Shown here in pieces: positions 1 through 7,368 of a DNA stretch of 64,000 nucleotides (position 1 is the first letter of the stretch; each line of letters opens with the position of its first letter). This DNA comes from Muricomes sp049840515. Its GTDB lineage: Bacteria > Bacillota > Clostridia > Lachnospirales > Lachnospiraceae. Where the stretch lies: the NCBI GenBank assembly GCA_049840515.1, contig JASGKW010000016.1:1-64000 (forward strand). Direction: 5' to 3'. The notes below the pieces were generated by a model. That model searched no databases and had not been told where the DNA came from. It saw only the letters and a list, made by a program, of their open reading frames with translations. The position numbers were made by a program, and so were the translations under genes.

Positions 1-219
1 AAGGTTAATAGGGAAACACGATAGAATCCGAACAGCACCTCCCATCCCGCATTGTTTTAAACAAGACAAACTTTTTATCCAGGCAATATCACTGTCATTA
101 AACATTCTATAATTATTTTTATCCCGTTTTACATTAGGTACCAATCCCTCGTTACAATAATATTTTAATGTTTCATAAGACATATCAGTTTGATTGCAGA
201 CATCTTTCATTGTGTACAT
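1..219 (-). CDS. MerR-family transcriptional regulator, N-terminal part (cut by window edge)
   Basis: The 73 visible residues begin MYTMKDVCNQTDMSYETLKY, the winged-helix start of MerR regulators, with the following YYCNEGLVP wing and a WIKSLSCLKQCGM stretch. The ATG at 219-217 has an AAGGAG ribosome site (233-228). It is divergent from an aldo/keto reductase, a common MerR/target pairing, with a MerR-type promoter between them. After about residue 60 (GMGGAVRILSCFPINL) the sequence stops looking like the family, which usually continues with a GMSIEEMK-like helix, so the gene may be disrupted just beyond the edge. DNA-binding role is a family assignment; the inducer is unknown. Confidence 0.75.
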   Translation of the reverse strand, partial: MYTMKDVCNQTDMSYETLKYYCNEGLVPNVKRDKNNYRMFNDSDIAWIKSLSCLKQCGMGGAVRILSCFPINL

Positions 220-241
220 AGAAAAAACTCCTTAAAATAGT

Positions 242-272
242 TTGACCGGTAGTAACTCCCGGTCTGTATAAT
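242..272 (+). promoter_or_regulatory. MerR-type promoter with 19-bp spacer and nested palindromic operator
   Basis: A -35 TTGACC (242-247) and a perfect -10 TATAAT (267-272) are separated by 19 bp, the over-long spacing typical of MerR-activated promoters. Positions 244-264 form a 21-bp dyad around A254, with arms GACCGG and CCGGTC and nine of ten pairs matching. It lies between the divergent merR gene and the aldo/keto reductase and points to the reductase. The spacing and dyad are seen directly; MerR binding is inferred. Confidence 0.75.
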
Positions 273-309
273 TAACATTGTACTTAAAAATATGTAGAGC
301 GTCAAGGAG

Positions 310-335
310 GAATGATGTATGGAATATATAACATT
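310..335. repeat. Left copy of direct repeat flanking the IS element (target duplication)
   Basis: These 26 bases recur exactly at 1406-1431. The left copy keeps the native ribosome site AAGGAGG (304-310) and the original ATG (319), but the reading frame now gives only MEYITL before a TAG made by the IS end. The last base is also the first base of the element, so the true duplication may be 25 bp. Confidence 0.85.
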
Positions 336-378
336 GTAGGATTACAATACATGTGTTACAAAACTGAATAATATAAAG

Positions 379-448
379 GCGAGAATACCTTTTTGTGTTA
401 TATTTAAGTCACCACAACAAAAACCAACGCAAAGGAGTGTATTCTCGC
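379..448 (+). promoter_or_regulatory. Inverted repeat enclosing the transposase ribosome-binding site
   Basis: GCGAGAATAC (379-388) and GTATTCTCGC (439-448) form a perfect 10-bp stem that ends one base before the transposase ATG (449). The ribosome site AAAGGAG (431-437) lies at the base of the loop. In long read-through transcripts this could fold and limit transposase translation, as known for other IS families; that role is inferred. Confidence 0.6.
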
Positions 449-1384
449 ATGGCTAGTATAACACAAGATATGAAATATCGTCTATCTTTAATCTGTTACT
501 CTGAAAAATATGGTGTTTCAAAAGCTGCTATTCGGTATAAAACTAACCGACAGTACATTTACCGCTGGAAACGCCGCTATGACGGCTCTATTGAATCTCT
601 TAGAGAGCTTTCCAGGCGGCCCCTCCATCACCCAAACCAGCACACTCCTGAGGAAATTAAGCTTATTTCCGATATGCGCAGGCGCAATCCTCATGCCGGG
701 CTGGTGGTCTTCTGGGTCAAGCTCATGCAAAGAGGCTATTCCCGCTCCATCCCGGGTCTCTATCGTTTTCTTAAGAAACAGGGTATCATGGCCGTAAAAC
801 CTCAGAACCCCAAGTACATCCCTAAGCCCTATGAATCCATGGACTATCCCGGACAGCGCATACAGATAGATGTTAAATTCGTCCCCACTGTCTGCATGGT
901 CGGATCTGCCAAGGGCAAATGCTTTTACCAATACACCGCCATTGATGAGTATTCCCGATGGCGCTTTGTGGAAGCCTTTGAGGAGCACAGCTCTTATTCC
1001 TCGGCTCAGTTCTTAGAACACTTAATAAAAGCCTTTCCTCTTCCCATCGAATGTGTGCAGACCGATAACGGACAGGAGTTCACCAAACGCTTTGCTTCCT
1101 ATGGTGGTTGCGACAAACCCACACTCTTTCAGATGAAGTTGCAGCAGCATGGTATTCGGCACAAACTGATCCGTCCTTTTACACCCAGGCATAATGGGAA
1201 GGTAGAACGCAGCCACAGAAAAGACAATGAACGCTTTTATGCCACCCATCAGTTCTATTCCCTGGAGGACTTTTCTAAGCAACTGAAACGTTATAACACA
1301 AAGGATTATAACCGCTTCCCTATGAGACCTCTTTTATGGAACTCTCCCACAGAGGTACTGAAAGATTATTTACGGTCACTGTAA
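449..1384 (+). CDS. IS481-like DDE transposase
   Basis: 311 residues starting MASITQDMKYRLSL, chosen because AAAGGAG sits 11 bases upstream; an upstream in-frame ATG at 395 has no such site. An N-terminal helix-turn-helix (about residues 8-50, KAAIRYKTNRQYIYRWKRR) precedes an RNase-H-like catalytic core with first Asp in RIQIDVKF, second in VQTDNGQEF and Glu in NGKVERSH. The second Asp and the Glu are separated by 46 residues instead of the usual 34-35, because of an insert around ASYGGCDKPTLF. The frame is complete, so the enzyme is probably active. It catalyses cut or copy of the surrounding element. Confidence 0.9.
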   Translation: MASITQDMKYRLSLICYSEKYGVSKAAIRYKTNRQYIYRWKRRYDGSIESLRELSRRPLHHPNQHTPEEIKLISDMRRRNPHAGLVVFWVKLMQRGYSRSIPGLYRFLKKQGIMAVKPQNPKYIPKPYESMDYPGQRIQIDVKFVPTVCMVGSAKGKCFYQYTAIDEYSRWRFVEAFEEHSSYSSAQFLEHLIKAFPLPIECVQTDNGQEFTKRFASYGGCDKPTLFQMKLQQHGIRHKLIRPFTPRHNGKVERSHRKDNERFYATHQFYSLEDFSKQLKRYNTKDYNRFPMRPLLWNSPTEVLKDYLRSL

Positions 1385-1405
1385 CATATGTTTGACAAAC
1401 CCACA

Positions 1406-1431
1406 GAATGATGTATGGAATATATAACATT
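1406..1431. repeat. Right copy of direct repeat flanking the IS element
   Basis: Exact repeat of 310-335. It restores the start codon (ATG at 1415) and first codons of the aldo/keto reductase, but the sequence upstream is now IS end (CCCACAG) and offers no Shine-Dalgarno match. Confidence 0.85.
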
Positions 1432-2275
1432 AAATAATGGTGTCAAAATACCGAAGCTAGGTTTTGGAGTATTTCAGATATCGAAAGCTGATTGTGAAGA
1501 GTGCGTATTAAACGCAATCAAAATGGGTTACAGGCATATTGATACAGCACAATCTTATTTCAATGAGGAAGAGGTTGGTAATGCTGTCAGTAAATGCGGC
1601 GTTCCCAGAGAAGAGCTGTTTATCACAACAAAAGTATGGATTGATAATTATGGATATGAAAAGGCAAAGAAGTCTGTGCTAAAGTCGATGGAAAAATTAA
1701 AAGTAAACTATATTGATTTAGTTTTGCTTCATCAACCATTCAGTGACTATTATGGTTCATATCACGCTTTACAAGAGCTGTATAATGAGGGGAAGATCCG
1801 TGCCATTGGTGTAAGTAATTTTTCACCGGACAGATTAGCTGATATAGCAGCTTTTAATTCAATTACACCACAAGTTAATCAAATTGAAACAAGCCCATTT
1901 CACCAGCAAATAGAAGCACAGACAAATATGGTGAAACGAGGTGTTCAAATGGAAGCCTGGGCACCATTTGGGGAGGGGAAGAATAATATATTCCAAAATT
2001 CAGTATTACAGGAGATTGCGGAAAAACATGAGAAATCTATAGCACAAGTTATTCTGAGATGGCTTATGCAAAGAGAGGTTGTTGCCTTAGCAAAGACCAC
2101 TCATATTGAGAGAATGAGGGAAAATCTTGAAATATTTGATTTTTTGATTTCAGAAGAAGATATGCAGAAAATCAAAGAACTAGATACAAAGACCAGTTTG
2201 TTTTTTGATCATCAAACGCCGGAAACAGTGGATAGATTTGTTAATATGATTGAGGAAAGAAGAGGAAGGATTTAA
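1415..2275 (+). CDS. Aldo/keto reductase, coding sequence intact but 5' signals displaced by IS
   Basis: 286 residues, the normal length for NADPH-dependent aldo/keto reductases of the 2,5-diketogluconate reductase/YvgN type. The catalytic tetrad is visible: Asp in GYRHIDTA, Tyr in QSYFNEEEVG, Lys in TTKVW and His in LVLLHQPF. The family signature GVSNFSPDRL follows. A C-terminal ALAKTTHIERM segment fits cofactor binding. The start MEYITLNNG matches the family, but the native ribosome site lies 1.1 kb upstream beyond the IS element, so expression is probably weak or absent. Substrate is unknown; the divergent MerR regulator suggests an aldehyde or redox stress role. Confidence 0.85.
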   Translation: MEYITLNNGVKIPKLGFGVFQISKADCEECVLNAIKMGYRHIDTAQSYFNEEEVGNAVSKCGVPREELFITTKVWIDNYGYEKAKKSVLKSMEKLKVNYIDLVLLHQPFSDYYGSYHALQELYNEGKIRAIGVSNFSPDRLADIAAFNSITPQVNQIETSPFHQQIEAQTNMVKRGVQMEAWAPFGEGKNNIFQNSVLQEIAEKHEKSIAQVILRWLMQREVVALAKTTHIERMRENLEIFDFLISEEDMQKIKELDTKTSLFFDHQTPETVDRFVNMIEERRGRI

Positions 2276-2321
2276 TGAAGAGTTTTATCTTAAAATAAAA
2301 TCTACTGTTAGTATGATTTTA

Positions 2322-2334
2322 CTTACCAGGTAAG
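2322..2334. promoter_or_regulatory. 13-bp perfect palindrome upstream of flavodoxin gene
   Basis: CTTACCAGGTAAG is a perfect dyad about 95 bases before the flavodoxin start. Close downstream are TTGAAA (2349-2354) and TATTAT (2374-2379) with a 19-bp spacer, and a TATAAT at 2361-2366. Palindromes of this TTAC/GTAA type are bound by HxlR/MarR-type redox regulators; which protein binds here is unknown. Confidence 0.35.
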
Positions 2335-2429
2335 ATTTTTCTGCGTTCTTGAAAAATTCTTATAATGTAATAGTATTATACAATAGATAAAAAGAATTTG
2401 AACAAATTTTACGAATAAAGGAGATTATT

Positions 2430-2903
2430 ATGAAAGCATTAGTACTTTACTATTCCTACAGCGGTAATACGGACATAATTGCCCGCAAAATCAGCGAAGC
2501 TCTGGATTGCGACATTGCCCGGATACAGACTGTGACACCTTATTCTGAAGATTTTGATACCGTCGTGAAACAATCAGAGAAGGAAATCAAAAAAGGTTAC
2601 GAGCCTGAAATTGAGCAGCTCACCTACAACCCTGAGGATTATGATATTGTTATCCTTGGTTTTCCAGTGTGGTGGTATACCTTTGCACCTCCGGTTAAAA
2701 CAGCGCTTTCTGCTGTAAACTGGCAGGCAAAGGCTGTGTATACATTTGCTACCAATGAGGGATGGATTGGACACAGTTTTAAGGATGTTAAAAATGCCTG
2801 TACGGGTGCTGATGTGAGGCCCGGGCTTAATGTTCGGTTCAATGAAAGAGGGCTTATTACATCTCAGGCAGAGATAGATAAATGGATTGGACAAATCAAA
2901 TAA
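2430..2903 (+). CDS. Flavodoxin family protein
   Basis: 157 residues. The N-terminus LVLYYSYSGNTDIIARKI carries the FMN phosphate-binding loop (S-x-S-G-N-T), and YDIVILGFPVWWYTFAPPV is the second FMN-contact loop typical of the long-chain-like small flavodoxin/flavoprotein group. No other domain is present. AAAGGAG precedes the ATG by 9 bases. It is likely a cytosolic electron carrier or quinone/FMN reductase. A chemoreceptor gene follows 26 bases after the stop, which might mean co-transcription. Confidence 0.85.
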   Translation: MKALVLYYSYSGNTDIIARKISEALDCDIARIQTVTPYSEDFDTVVKQSEKEIKKGYEPEIEQLTYNPEDYDIVILGFPVWWYTFAPPVKTALSAVNWQAKAVYTFATNEGWIGHSFKDVKNACTGADVRPGLNVRFNERGLITSQAEIDKWIGQIK

Positions 2904-2929
2904 AAGAACTTAAGAAAGAGGACTCAGAC

Positions 2930-4666
2930 ATGAAGAAATGGTTTGACAATGCGAAAATAGGAGTCAAAGTTATCGGGGGCTTTTTGATTGTAGCACTGAT
3001 TGCCGGTCTTATCGGAGGTCTTGGAATTATCAGCCTCAATAGTGTGGGCACATCCTACGGGCGGGCCTATACAGATACCGTTGAGGCACTCAAACTCAGC
3101 GAAAAAATCAGCTCATCTTTTCAGGAGATACGTACGAATCTTTTTGAAATGACCCTGGCGGACAGCAGTGCGGATAAGGAGCAGTGTAACACAAGTATAG
3201 ATGAGCACAGGAAAAGCATAGATAATAATTTGTCGCAGTACAAAGTTTTAATGGGCCATCACACAGCGAAAGAATCGGAAGTACCACGCCGGATTGTCGC
3301 TGAGCTTGAAGCGGCCATGGCTGCCTTCGATGCAAAACGGATTGAAATAACAAATGGTGTGGCGATGGATCCGGAGCGCCGCAAGGAAGCTTTTGATTTG
3401 ATGAGCGACGGCGGTGAGTTGCATCAGCTGTCCCAGAAAGTGGAGTCTGCGATTGCCGCCTTTGTGGATTTCAATGCCGACTATACGGCAGAGCAGATTG
3501 CGGCGAATCAAAGGCAGACAATCCTTGCAGAGATTGTTATGGCAGTAGGCATCGCTGTTGGCATTTTGCTGGCCGTGTTGATTGGGCTGTATGTTGCACG
3601 GAATTTGTCAAAACGGATTGGAAAAATTGTGGAGGTCACTGACAAACTGTCCAGAGGGGAGTTGGAGGTTAATATTGATATAACCTCAAGGGATGAGATA
3701 GGAGTTTTGGCTGAATCCTCTCAAAATATGTCTGATACACTGAAAACGGTTATCAGCGATCTTACACGCGGGCTGGAGGCGTTTGCCGAAGGCAATTTTG
3801 CATTGGACACACAGGCAGAGGAGAGCTATGTCGGGGATTACCGTCCTCTGCTGGATTCTATCAGGAAAATGAGGGACAGGCTCAGCGCAGCGCTGCTGAA
3901 TATCAACACGGCGGCTGAACAGGTTGCAATGGGAGCTGAGCAAGTTTCCGGAGGTGCCCAGGCACTGTCAAGTGGTTCCACAGAACAGGCAGCCTCGGTT
4001 GAAGAACTGACTGCCTCAGCGGAAAAAATTTCAGACCAGGCTCAGGGAAATTTGACAATGATTGCAGCGGCATCTAAATCTGTGCAGAAATCCGGCGAAG
4101 GAATAGATATGGGAAACCAGCACATGGCACAGCTTACCCATGCTATGGATGAAATCAATTCTTCCTCAGGGCAGATTGCTAATATCACAAAGGTCGTTGA
4201 AGATATTGCTTTTAGAACCAATATTTTGGCACTTAATGCTGCAATTGAAGCCGCCCGTGCCGGAAATGCCGGAAAAGGGTTTGCGGTTGTAGCGGACGAA
4301 GTGCGCACACTTGCGGCAAAATCAGGCGAGGCGGCAAAGCAGACAGCGGAACTGATTGAAAATTCTGTGACCATTGTGGACAGAGGAGCAAGACTAACAG
4401 AGGAGACAGCTCAGGTACTCAAAGCCGTTGGGGACAATGCCATTGAACTGGTAGAAAACTTTGGGAAGATTGAGGAGTCTATCACGGAGCAGACAGGTGC
4501 CATAGAGCAGATTAAGGATGGTCTTTTTCAGATATCTTCTGTGGTGCAGACCAACGCTGCCACAGCCGAGGAAAATTCTGCCACCAGCGAAGAAATGGCT
4601 GCACAGGCTTCCACACTGCGCCAGGAGGTTGGACAATTTAAGCTGGCAGAAGTATTGATGCCGTAA
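2930..4666 (+). CDS. Methyl-accepting chemotaxis protein
   Basis: 578 residues from the ATG at 2930 (MKKWFDNAKIG), preceded by AAGAAAGAGG; an earlier in-frame ATG at 2882 lies inside the flavodoxin gene. TM1 is at residues 9-32, a four-helix-bundle type sensor region follows, TM2 is at about 198-221, HAMP to about 275, then the cytoplasmic signalling hairpin. The hairpin tip is intact (FRTNILALNAAIEAARAG, then GKGFAVVADEVRTLA). Ligand unknown. No other chemotaxis genes occur in the window, so this receptor must work with a remote che cluster. A terminator follows. Confidence 0.92.
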   Translation: MKKWFDNAKIGVKVIGGFLIVALIAGLIGGLGIISLNSVGTSYGRAYTDTVEALKLSEKISSSFQEIRTNLFEMTLADSSADKEQCNTSIDEHRKSIDNNLSQYKVLMGHHTAKESEVPRRIVAELEAAMAAFDAKRIEITNGVAMDPERRKEAFDLMSDGGELHQLSQKVESAIAAFVDFNADYTAEQIAANQRQTILAEIVMAVGIAVGILLAVLIGLYVARNLSKRIGKIVEVTDKLSRGELEVNIDITSRDEIGVLAESSQNMSDTLKTVISDLTRGLEAFAEGNFALDTQAEESYVGDYRPLLDSIRKMRDRLSAALLNINTAAEQVAMGAEQVSGGAQALSSGSTEQAASVEELTASAEKISDQAQGNLTMIAAASKSVQKSGEGIDMGNQHMAQLTHAMDEINSSSGQIANITKVVEDIAFRTNILALNAAIEAARAGNAGKGFAVVADEVRTLAAKSGEAAKQTAELIENSVTIVDRGARLTEETAQVLKAVGDNAIELVENFGKIEESITEQTGAIEQIKDGLFQISSVVQTNAATAEENSATSEEMAAQASTLRQEVGQFKLAEVLMP

Positions 4667-4691
4667 CTTTACGGATAACAATCAATGTATT

Positions 4692-4737
4692 CAGGGGTGA
4701 ATTGTGAGAATAAAACTCACACTTCATCCCTGTTTTT
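4692..4737 (+). terminator. Rho-independent terminator after chemoreceptor gene
   Basis: CAGGGGTGAATTGTGAG pairs with CTCACACTTCATCCCTG with few mismatches around an AATAAAA loop and is followed by five T. Confidence 0.85.
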
Positions 4738-4833
4738 ATGACTATTTGAAAGGTCCGCGGCATATGTTATGCTAAGGCTTGTCAATAAGCCTGTGCTGTC
4801 TATTATTTTTATTTAAGGGAGTGTCTACTGTTT

Positions 4834-5634
4834 TTGAACGAGGCTTGTGTGGCGATGGCAGAATACATATGCGGCAGTGAAGAGGAATTTGTGCGTCAGA
4901 TGAATGAGCGGGCAAAGGGGCTTGGCATGGAACACACCAATTTTGTCAACTGCAATGGACTGGATGTGGACGGACATGTGACAACAGCCAGAGATATTGC
5001 TCTGATGTCCAGAGAACTGATTTCAAAGTATCCTCAAATTCAGAATTATTGTATGATATGGATGGAGAATATTACCCATACCACGAAAAAGGGTACTTCT
5101 GAATTTGGACTTACAAACACAAACAAACTGGTCAGGCAGTATGAGTATACTACAGGTTTAAAAACTGGCTCTACGGGGCTGGCAAAATTCTGTGTGTCTG
5201 CCACTGCGAAAAAGAACGATGTGGAGCTGATTGCAGTTATTATGGCCGCAGAAGACTCTAAAGCCAGATTCAAAGATGCCACCTCCTTATTGAACTATGG
5301 TTTTGGAAAATGCCAGCTTTATCAGGATGAGAAACCAGAACCGCTAAAAGAAATTGAAGTAAAAGGCGGCGTGCAGGAGACTGTGCCCTGCGAGTACGCA
5401 GATATATTCAGGTATCTTGATACAACAGGGGCAAATCTGGGGGACATTACAAAAGAACTGAATATCAAAGAGAATTTGGAAGCACCTGTGAAAAGAGGAG
5501 ATGTTGTGGGAAGCCTGGTATATAAAATGAATGGAAAAGAGATTGGAAAAGTAGATGTCATTGTTTCCAAAAACGTAAAGAAGGCTGGGCTCATCGACTA
5601 CTTAAAGAAAGTAATGGAAAAATTCAGGACGTAA
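4834..5634 (+). pseudogene. 5'-truncated D-alanyl-D-alanine carboxypeptidase (DacF-like) remnant
   Basis: The frame covers only the distal part of a peptidase S11 protein. It begins at the SxN region, where the expected Ser-x-Asn-Asp/Glu-Ala reads FLNEA, so the motif serine is missing, and the SxxK nucleophile region (about 110-130 residues) is absent. The KTG motif (GLKTGSTGLAKF) and the C-terminal PBP5-like domain survive to a normal stop. The only initiation option is a TTG at 4834 without a clear ribosome site. It is not a copy of the intact dacF at 8.8 kb, which differs in sequence. Probably non-functional; a short expressed fragment cannot be excluded. Confidence 0.7.
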
Positions 5635-5638
5635 TTTA

Positions 5639-5682
5639 AGTAACAGTTCAGTCAACCCGGGCTGTATGGCTGAACTGTTACT
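5639..5682. repeat. Intergenic stem-loop repeat, copy 1 (AACAGTTCAG family)
   Basis: AGTAACAGTTCAG (5639-5651) pairs perfectly with CTGAACTGTTACT (5670-5682) over an 18-base loop containing CCCGGG. It starts 4 bases after the stop of the truncated carboxypeptidase. No T-run follows, so it is not a classic terminator. Related copies are at 29569, 35437, 45124 (half) and 47586. Confidence 0.8.
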
Positions 5683-5693
5683 AATTTCACCAA

Positions 5694-5710
5694 AAGGGGA
5701 CAGTCCCCTT
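5694..5710. repeat. REP-like palindrome (GGGGACAGTCCCC core)
   Basis: AAGGGGACAGTCCCCTT is a 17-bp perfect palindrome located 11 bases after repeat copy 1. Palindromes with this core recur in many genomes as REP-type elements, sometimes mobilised by RAYT transposases (general knowledge); only this one copy was seen here. Confidence 0.5.
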
Positions 5711-5785
5711 ATTGAATTTATCTAAAAAAAATGGTAGGATAGTATAAATGTGCTGGTTACAGTTTAGCTGTATGGAGGGATAATA

Positions 5786-6442
5786 ATGGATTTTGCGAAA
5801 ATGATTGATCATACAATTTTGAAAGCAGATGCTACGAAAGAAGATGTGAAGAAGCTTTGTATGGAGGCCATAGAATATGGCTTCCATTCCGTCTGCATTA
5901 ATTCTAGTTTTGTGTATTATGCTGCACAGCTTTTGAAAGACAGTGAAGTAAAAGTGTGTACAGTTGTGGGCTTTCCGCTGGGTGCTATGTCTACGGCGGG
6001 GAAAGTTGAGGAGACTCTGACAGCCATAGAGGATGGTGCAGAGGAAATTGACATGGTTATCCATGTTGGAATGATTAAGAGCAAAGACTGGGATTATGTG
6101 AGACAAGATGTCACTTCTGTAGTGGAGGCTGCGAAAGAGAAGGCTATTGTGAAGGTTATTCTTGAGACCTGTCTTCTCACGGACGATGAAAAGGAATATG
6201 CCTGCAGAATATGTAAAGAAGCTGGGGCAGATTTTGTGAAAACATCTACTGGATTTTCAAAAAGTGGTGCTGCGGTGGAAGATGTGGCTTTGATGCGCAA
6301 AACAGTGGGACCGCTTATGGGAGTTAAGGCTTCAGGTGGAGTGCGCACTCTGGAAACAGCGCAGGCTATGGTGAAGGCAGGTGCGGACAGACTGGGGACA
6401 AGTTCAGGGATAGAGATTGTAAAAGGGAACAAGAATGGGTAA
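5786..6442 (+). CDS. deoC: Deoxyribose-phosphate aldolase
   Basis: 218 residues, usual DeoC length. Signature segments are DHTILKADAT at the start, KVCTVVGFPLGA, the Schiff-base lysine in FVKTSTGF and the phosphate-binding GVKASGGVRT near the C-terminus. The enzyme splits 2-deoxyribose-5-phosphate into glyceraldehyde-3-phosphate and acetaldehyde in deoxynucleoside catabolism. GGAGGG lies 8 bases before the ATG. Its end overlaps the following phosphoesterase gene by 8 bases, implying translational coupling. No other deo genes are adjacent. Confidence 0.95.
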   Translation: MDFAKMIDHTILKADATKEDVKKLCMEAIEYGFHSVCINSSFVYYAAQLLKDSEVKVCTVVGFPLGAMSTAGKVEETLTAIEDGAEEIDMVIHVGMIKSKDWDYVRQDVTSVVEAAKEKAIVKVILETCLLTDDEKEYACRICKEAGADFVKTSTGFSKSGAAVEDVALMRKTVGPLMGVKASGGVRTLETAQAMVKAGADRLGTSSGIEIVKGNKNG

Positions 6443-7319
6443 GACAGTACTTCTGATTTTGCTGGTGCTGCTCCTCATTATTTACGCAGAAGGAAAGAGG
6501 GAACTGGGATTTTTTAAAATAACCCGGTATTCATTGTGTGTTCCAAAGTTTCATTTGCTTGATAATGAGAAAAAGATAATCCTGCTGGCAGATTTGCATG
6601 ATAAAGTGTATGGGAAAGAGAATAAAGAATTGCTGGAGAAAGTCCGCAGAGAAAAACCTGATTTAATTCTGATTGCCGGTGACATGATTGTGGGGAGAGA
6701 AAACCCCTCATTTGAGGTTGCTTTGAACTTTATTACAAAGCTGCCTGATATCTGTCCTGTATATTATGCTCTGGGCAATCATGAGCAGCGCTTAAAGGAA
6801 GAACCCTTGAAATATGGGGACAGTGGCTACAGCGATTATAAAAAGGCGCTTCAAAAGTCGGGCGTCTGTTTTTTAGAAAATGAAACCGCAGAATTTATGC
6901 TGGACAGGCTTTGCGTGCGTGTATCGGGGCTTGAACTTCCCATATGGACTTATAAAAAATTTAAGAAGCATCAGGTGGACACAAGAGATATTTCCCGCTG
7001 TATAGGGCGGTCGAAACCAGAGAAATATAATCTGCTGCTCGCCCACAACCCGGTATTTTTTCCGGCTTACAAGGAGTGGGGAGCCGATTTGACTTTATCG
7101 GGGCACTTACACGGGGGAATTATACGGATTCCCGGGCTGGGCGGCTTTATTACACCCCAGGCTGTTCTGTTTCCCTCCTATTCAGGAGAAATGACACAGG
7201 ATGGGAATCAGGCCATTGTAGTGAGCAGAGGGCTGGGAACCCACACCATTAACCTGCGTTTCTGTAACAACGCCGAAGTTGTCGTGATTAACCTGTGCCC
7301 TTTTAAGAACTCATATTAA
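6435..7319 (+). CDS. Metallophosphoesterase, membrane-anchored (YkuE/YaeI type)
   Basis: 294 residues. A hydrophobic N-terminal segment (residues 3-17, VLLILLVLLLIIY) serves as signal anchor. The calcineurin-like metal sites follow in order: LLADLHDKVYG (the usual D-x-H is D-L-H), GDMI, YALGNHEQR, LLAHNPVFF and LSGHLHGG. Such proteins hydrolyse phosphomonoesters or diesters, often of lipid precursors at the membrane; the substrate here is unknown. It overlaps deoC by 8 bases and is followed 49 bases later by scpA. Confidence 0.88.
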   Translation: MGKTVLLILLVLLLIIYAEGKRELGFFKITRYSLCVPKFHLLDNEKKIILLADLHDKVYGKENKELLEKVRREKPDLILIAGDMIVGRENPSFEVALNFITKLPDICPVYYALGNHEQRLKEEPLKYGDSGYSDYKKALQKSGVCFLENETAEFMLDRLCVRVSGLELPIWTYKKFKKHQVDTRDISRCIGRSKPEKYNLLLAHNPVFFPAYKEWGADLTLSGHLHGGIIRIPGLGGFITPQAVLFPSYSGEMTQDGNQAIVVSRGLGTHTINLRFCNNAEVVVINLCPFKNSY

Positions 7320-7368
7320 TTGAACGCTGGCGGTTTAGGAAGTATGTCTTACGGAAGAGAGTGAAAGT

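Larger units (their letters stand above)
335..1405 (+). mobile_element. IS481-like insertion sequence
   Basis: About 1.07 kb bounded by imperfect terminal inverted repeats: the left end TGTAGGATTACAATACATG and the reverse complement of the right end, TGTGGGTTTGTCAAACATA, match at roughly 18 of 25 positions. It holds one DDE transposase and is flanked by a 25-26 bp direct repeat, longer than duplications usually reported for IS481 elements. It separates the ribosome site and promoter of the aldo/keto reductase from its coding sequence. The right end carries an outward TTGACA (1392-1397) without a good -10 at the proper distance. Family assignment rests on transposase type and TGT ends. Confidence 0.8.

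Noticed and set aside
1392..1420. Outward promoter formed by the IS right end (TTGACA) and the reductase start
   Set aside because: The nearest -10 candidate (TATGGA, 16 bp) is weak and would start transcription inside the coding sequence.
5712..5748. Promoter for deoC
   Set aside because: TTGAAT with TAGGAT at 17 bp matches only loosely; not strong enough to list.
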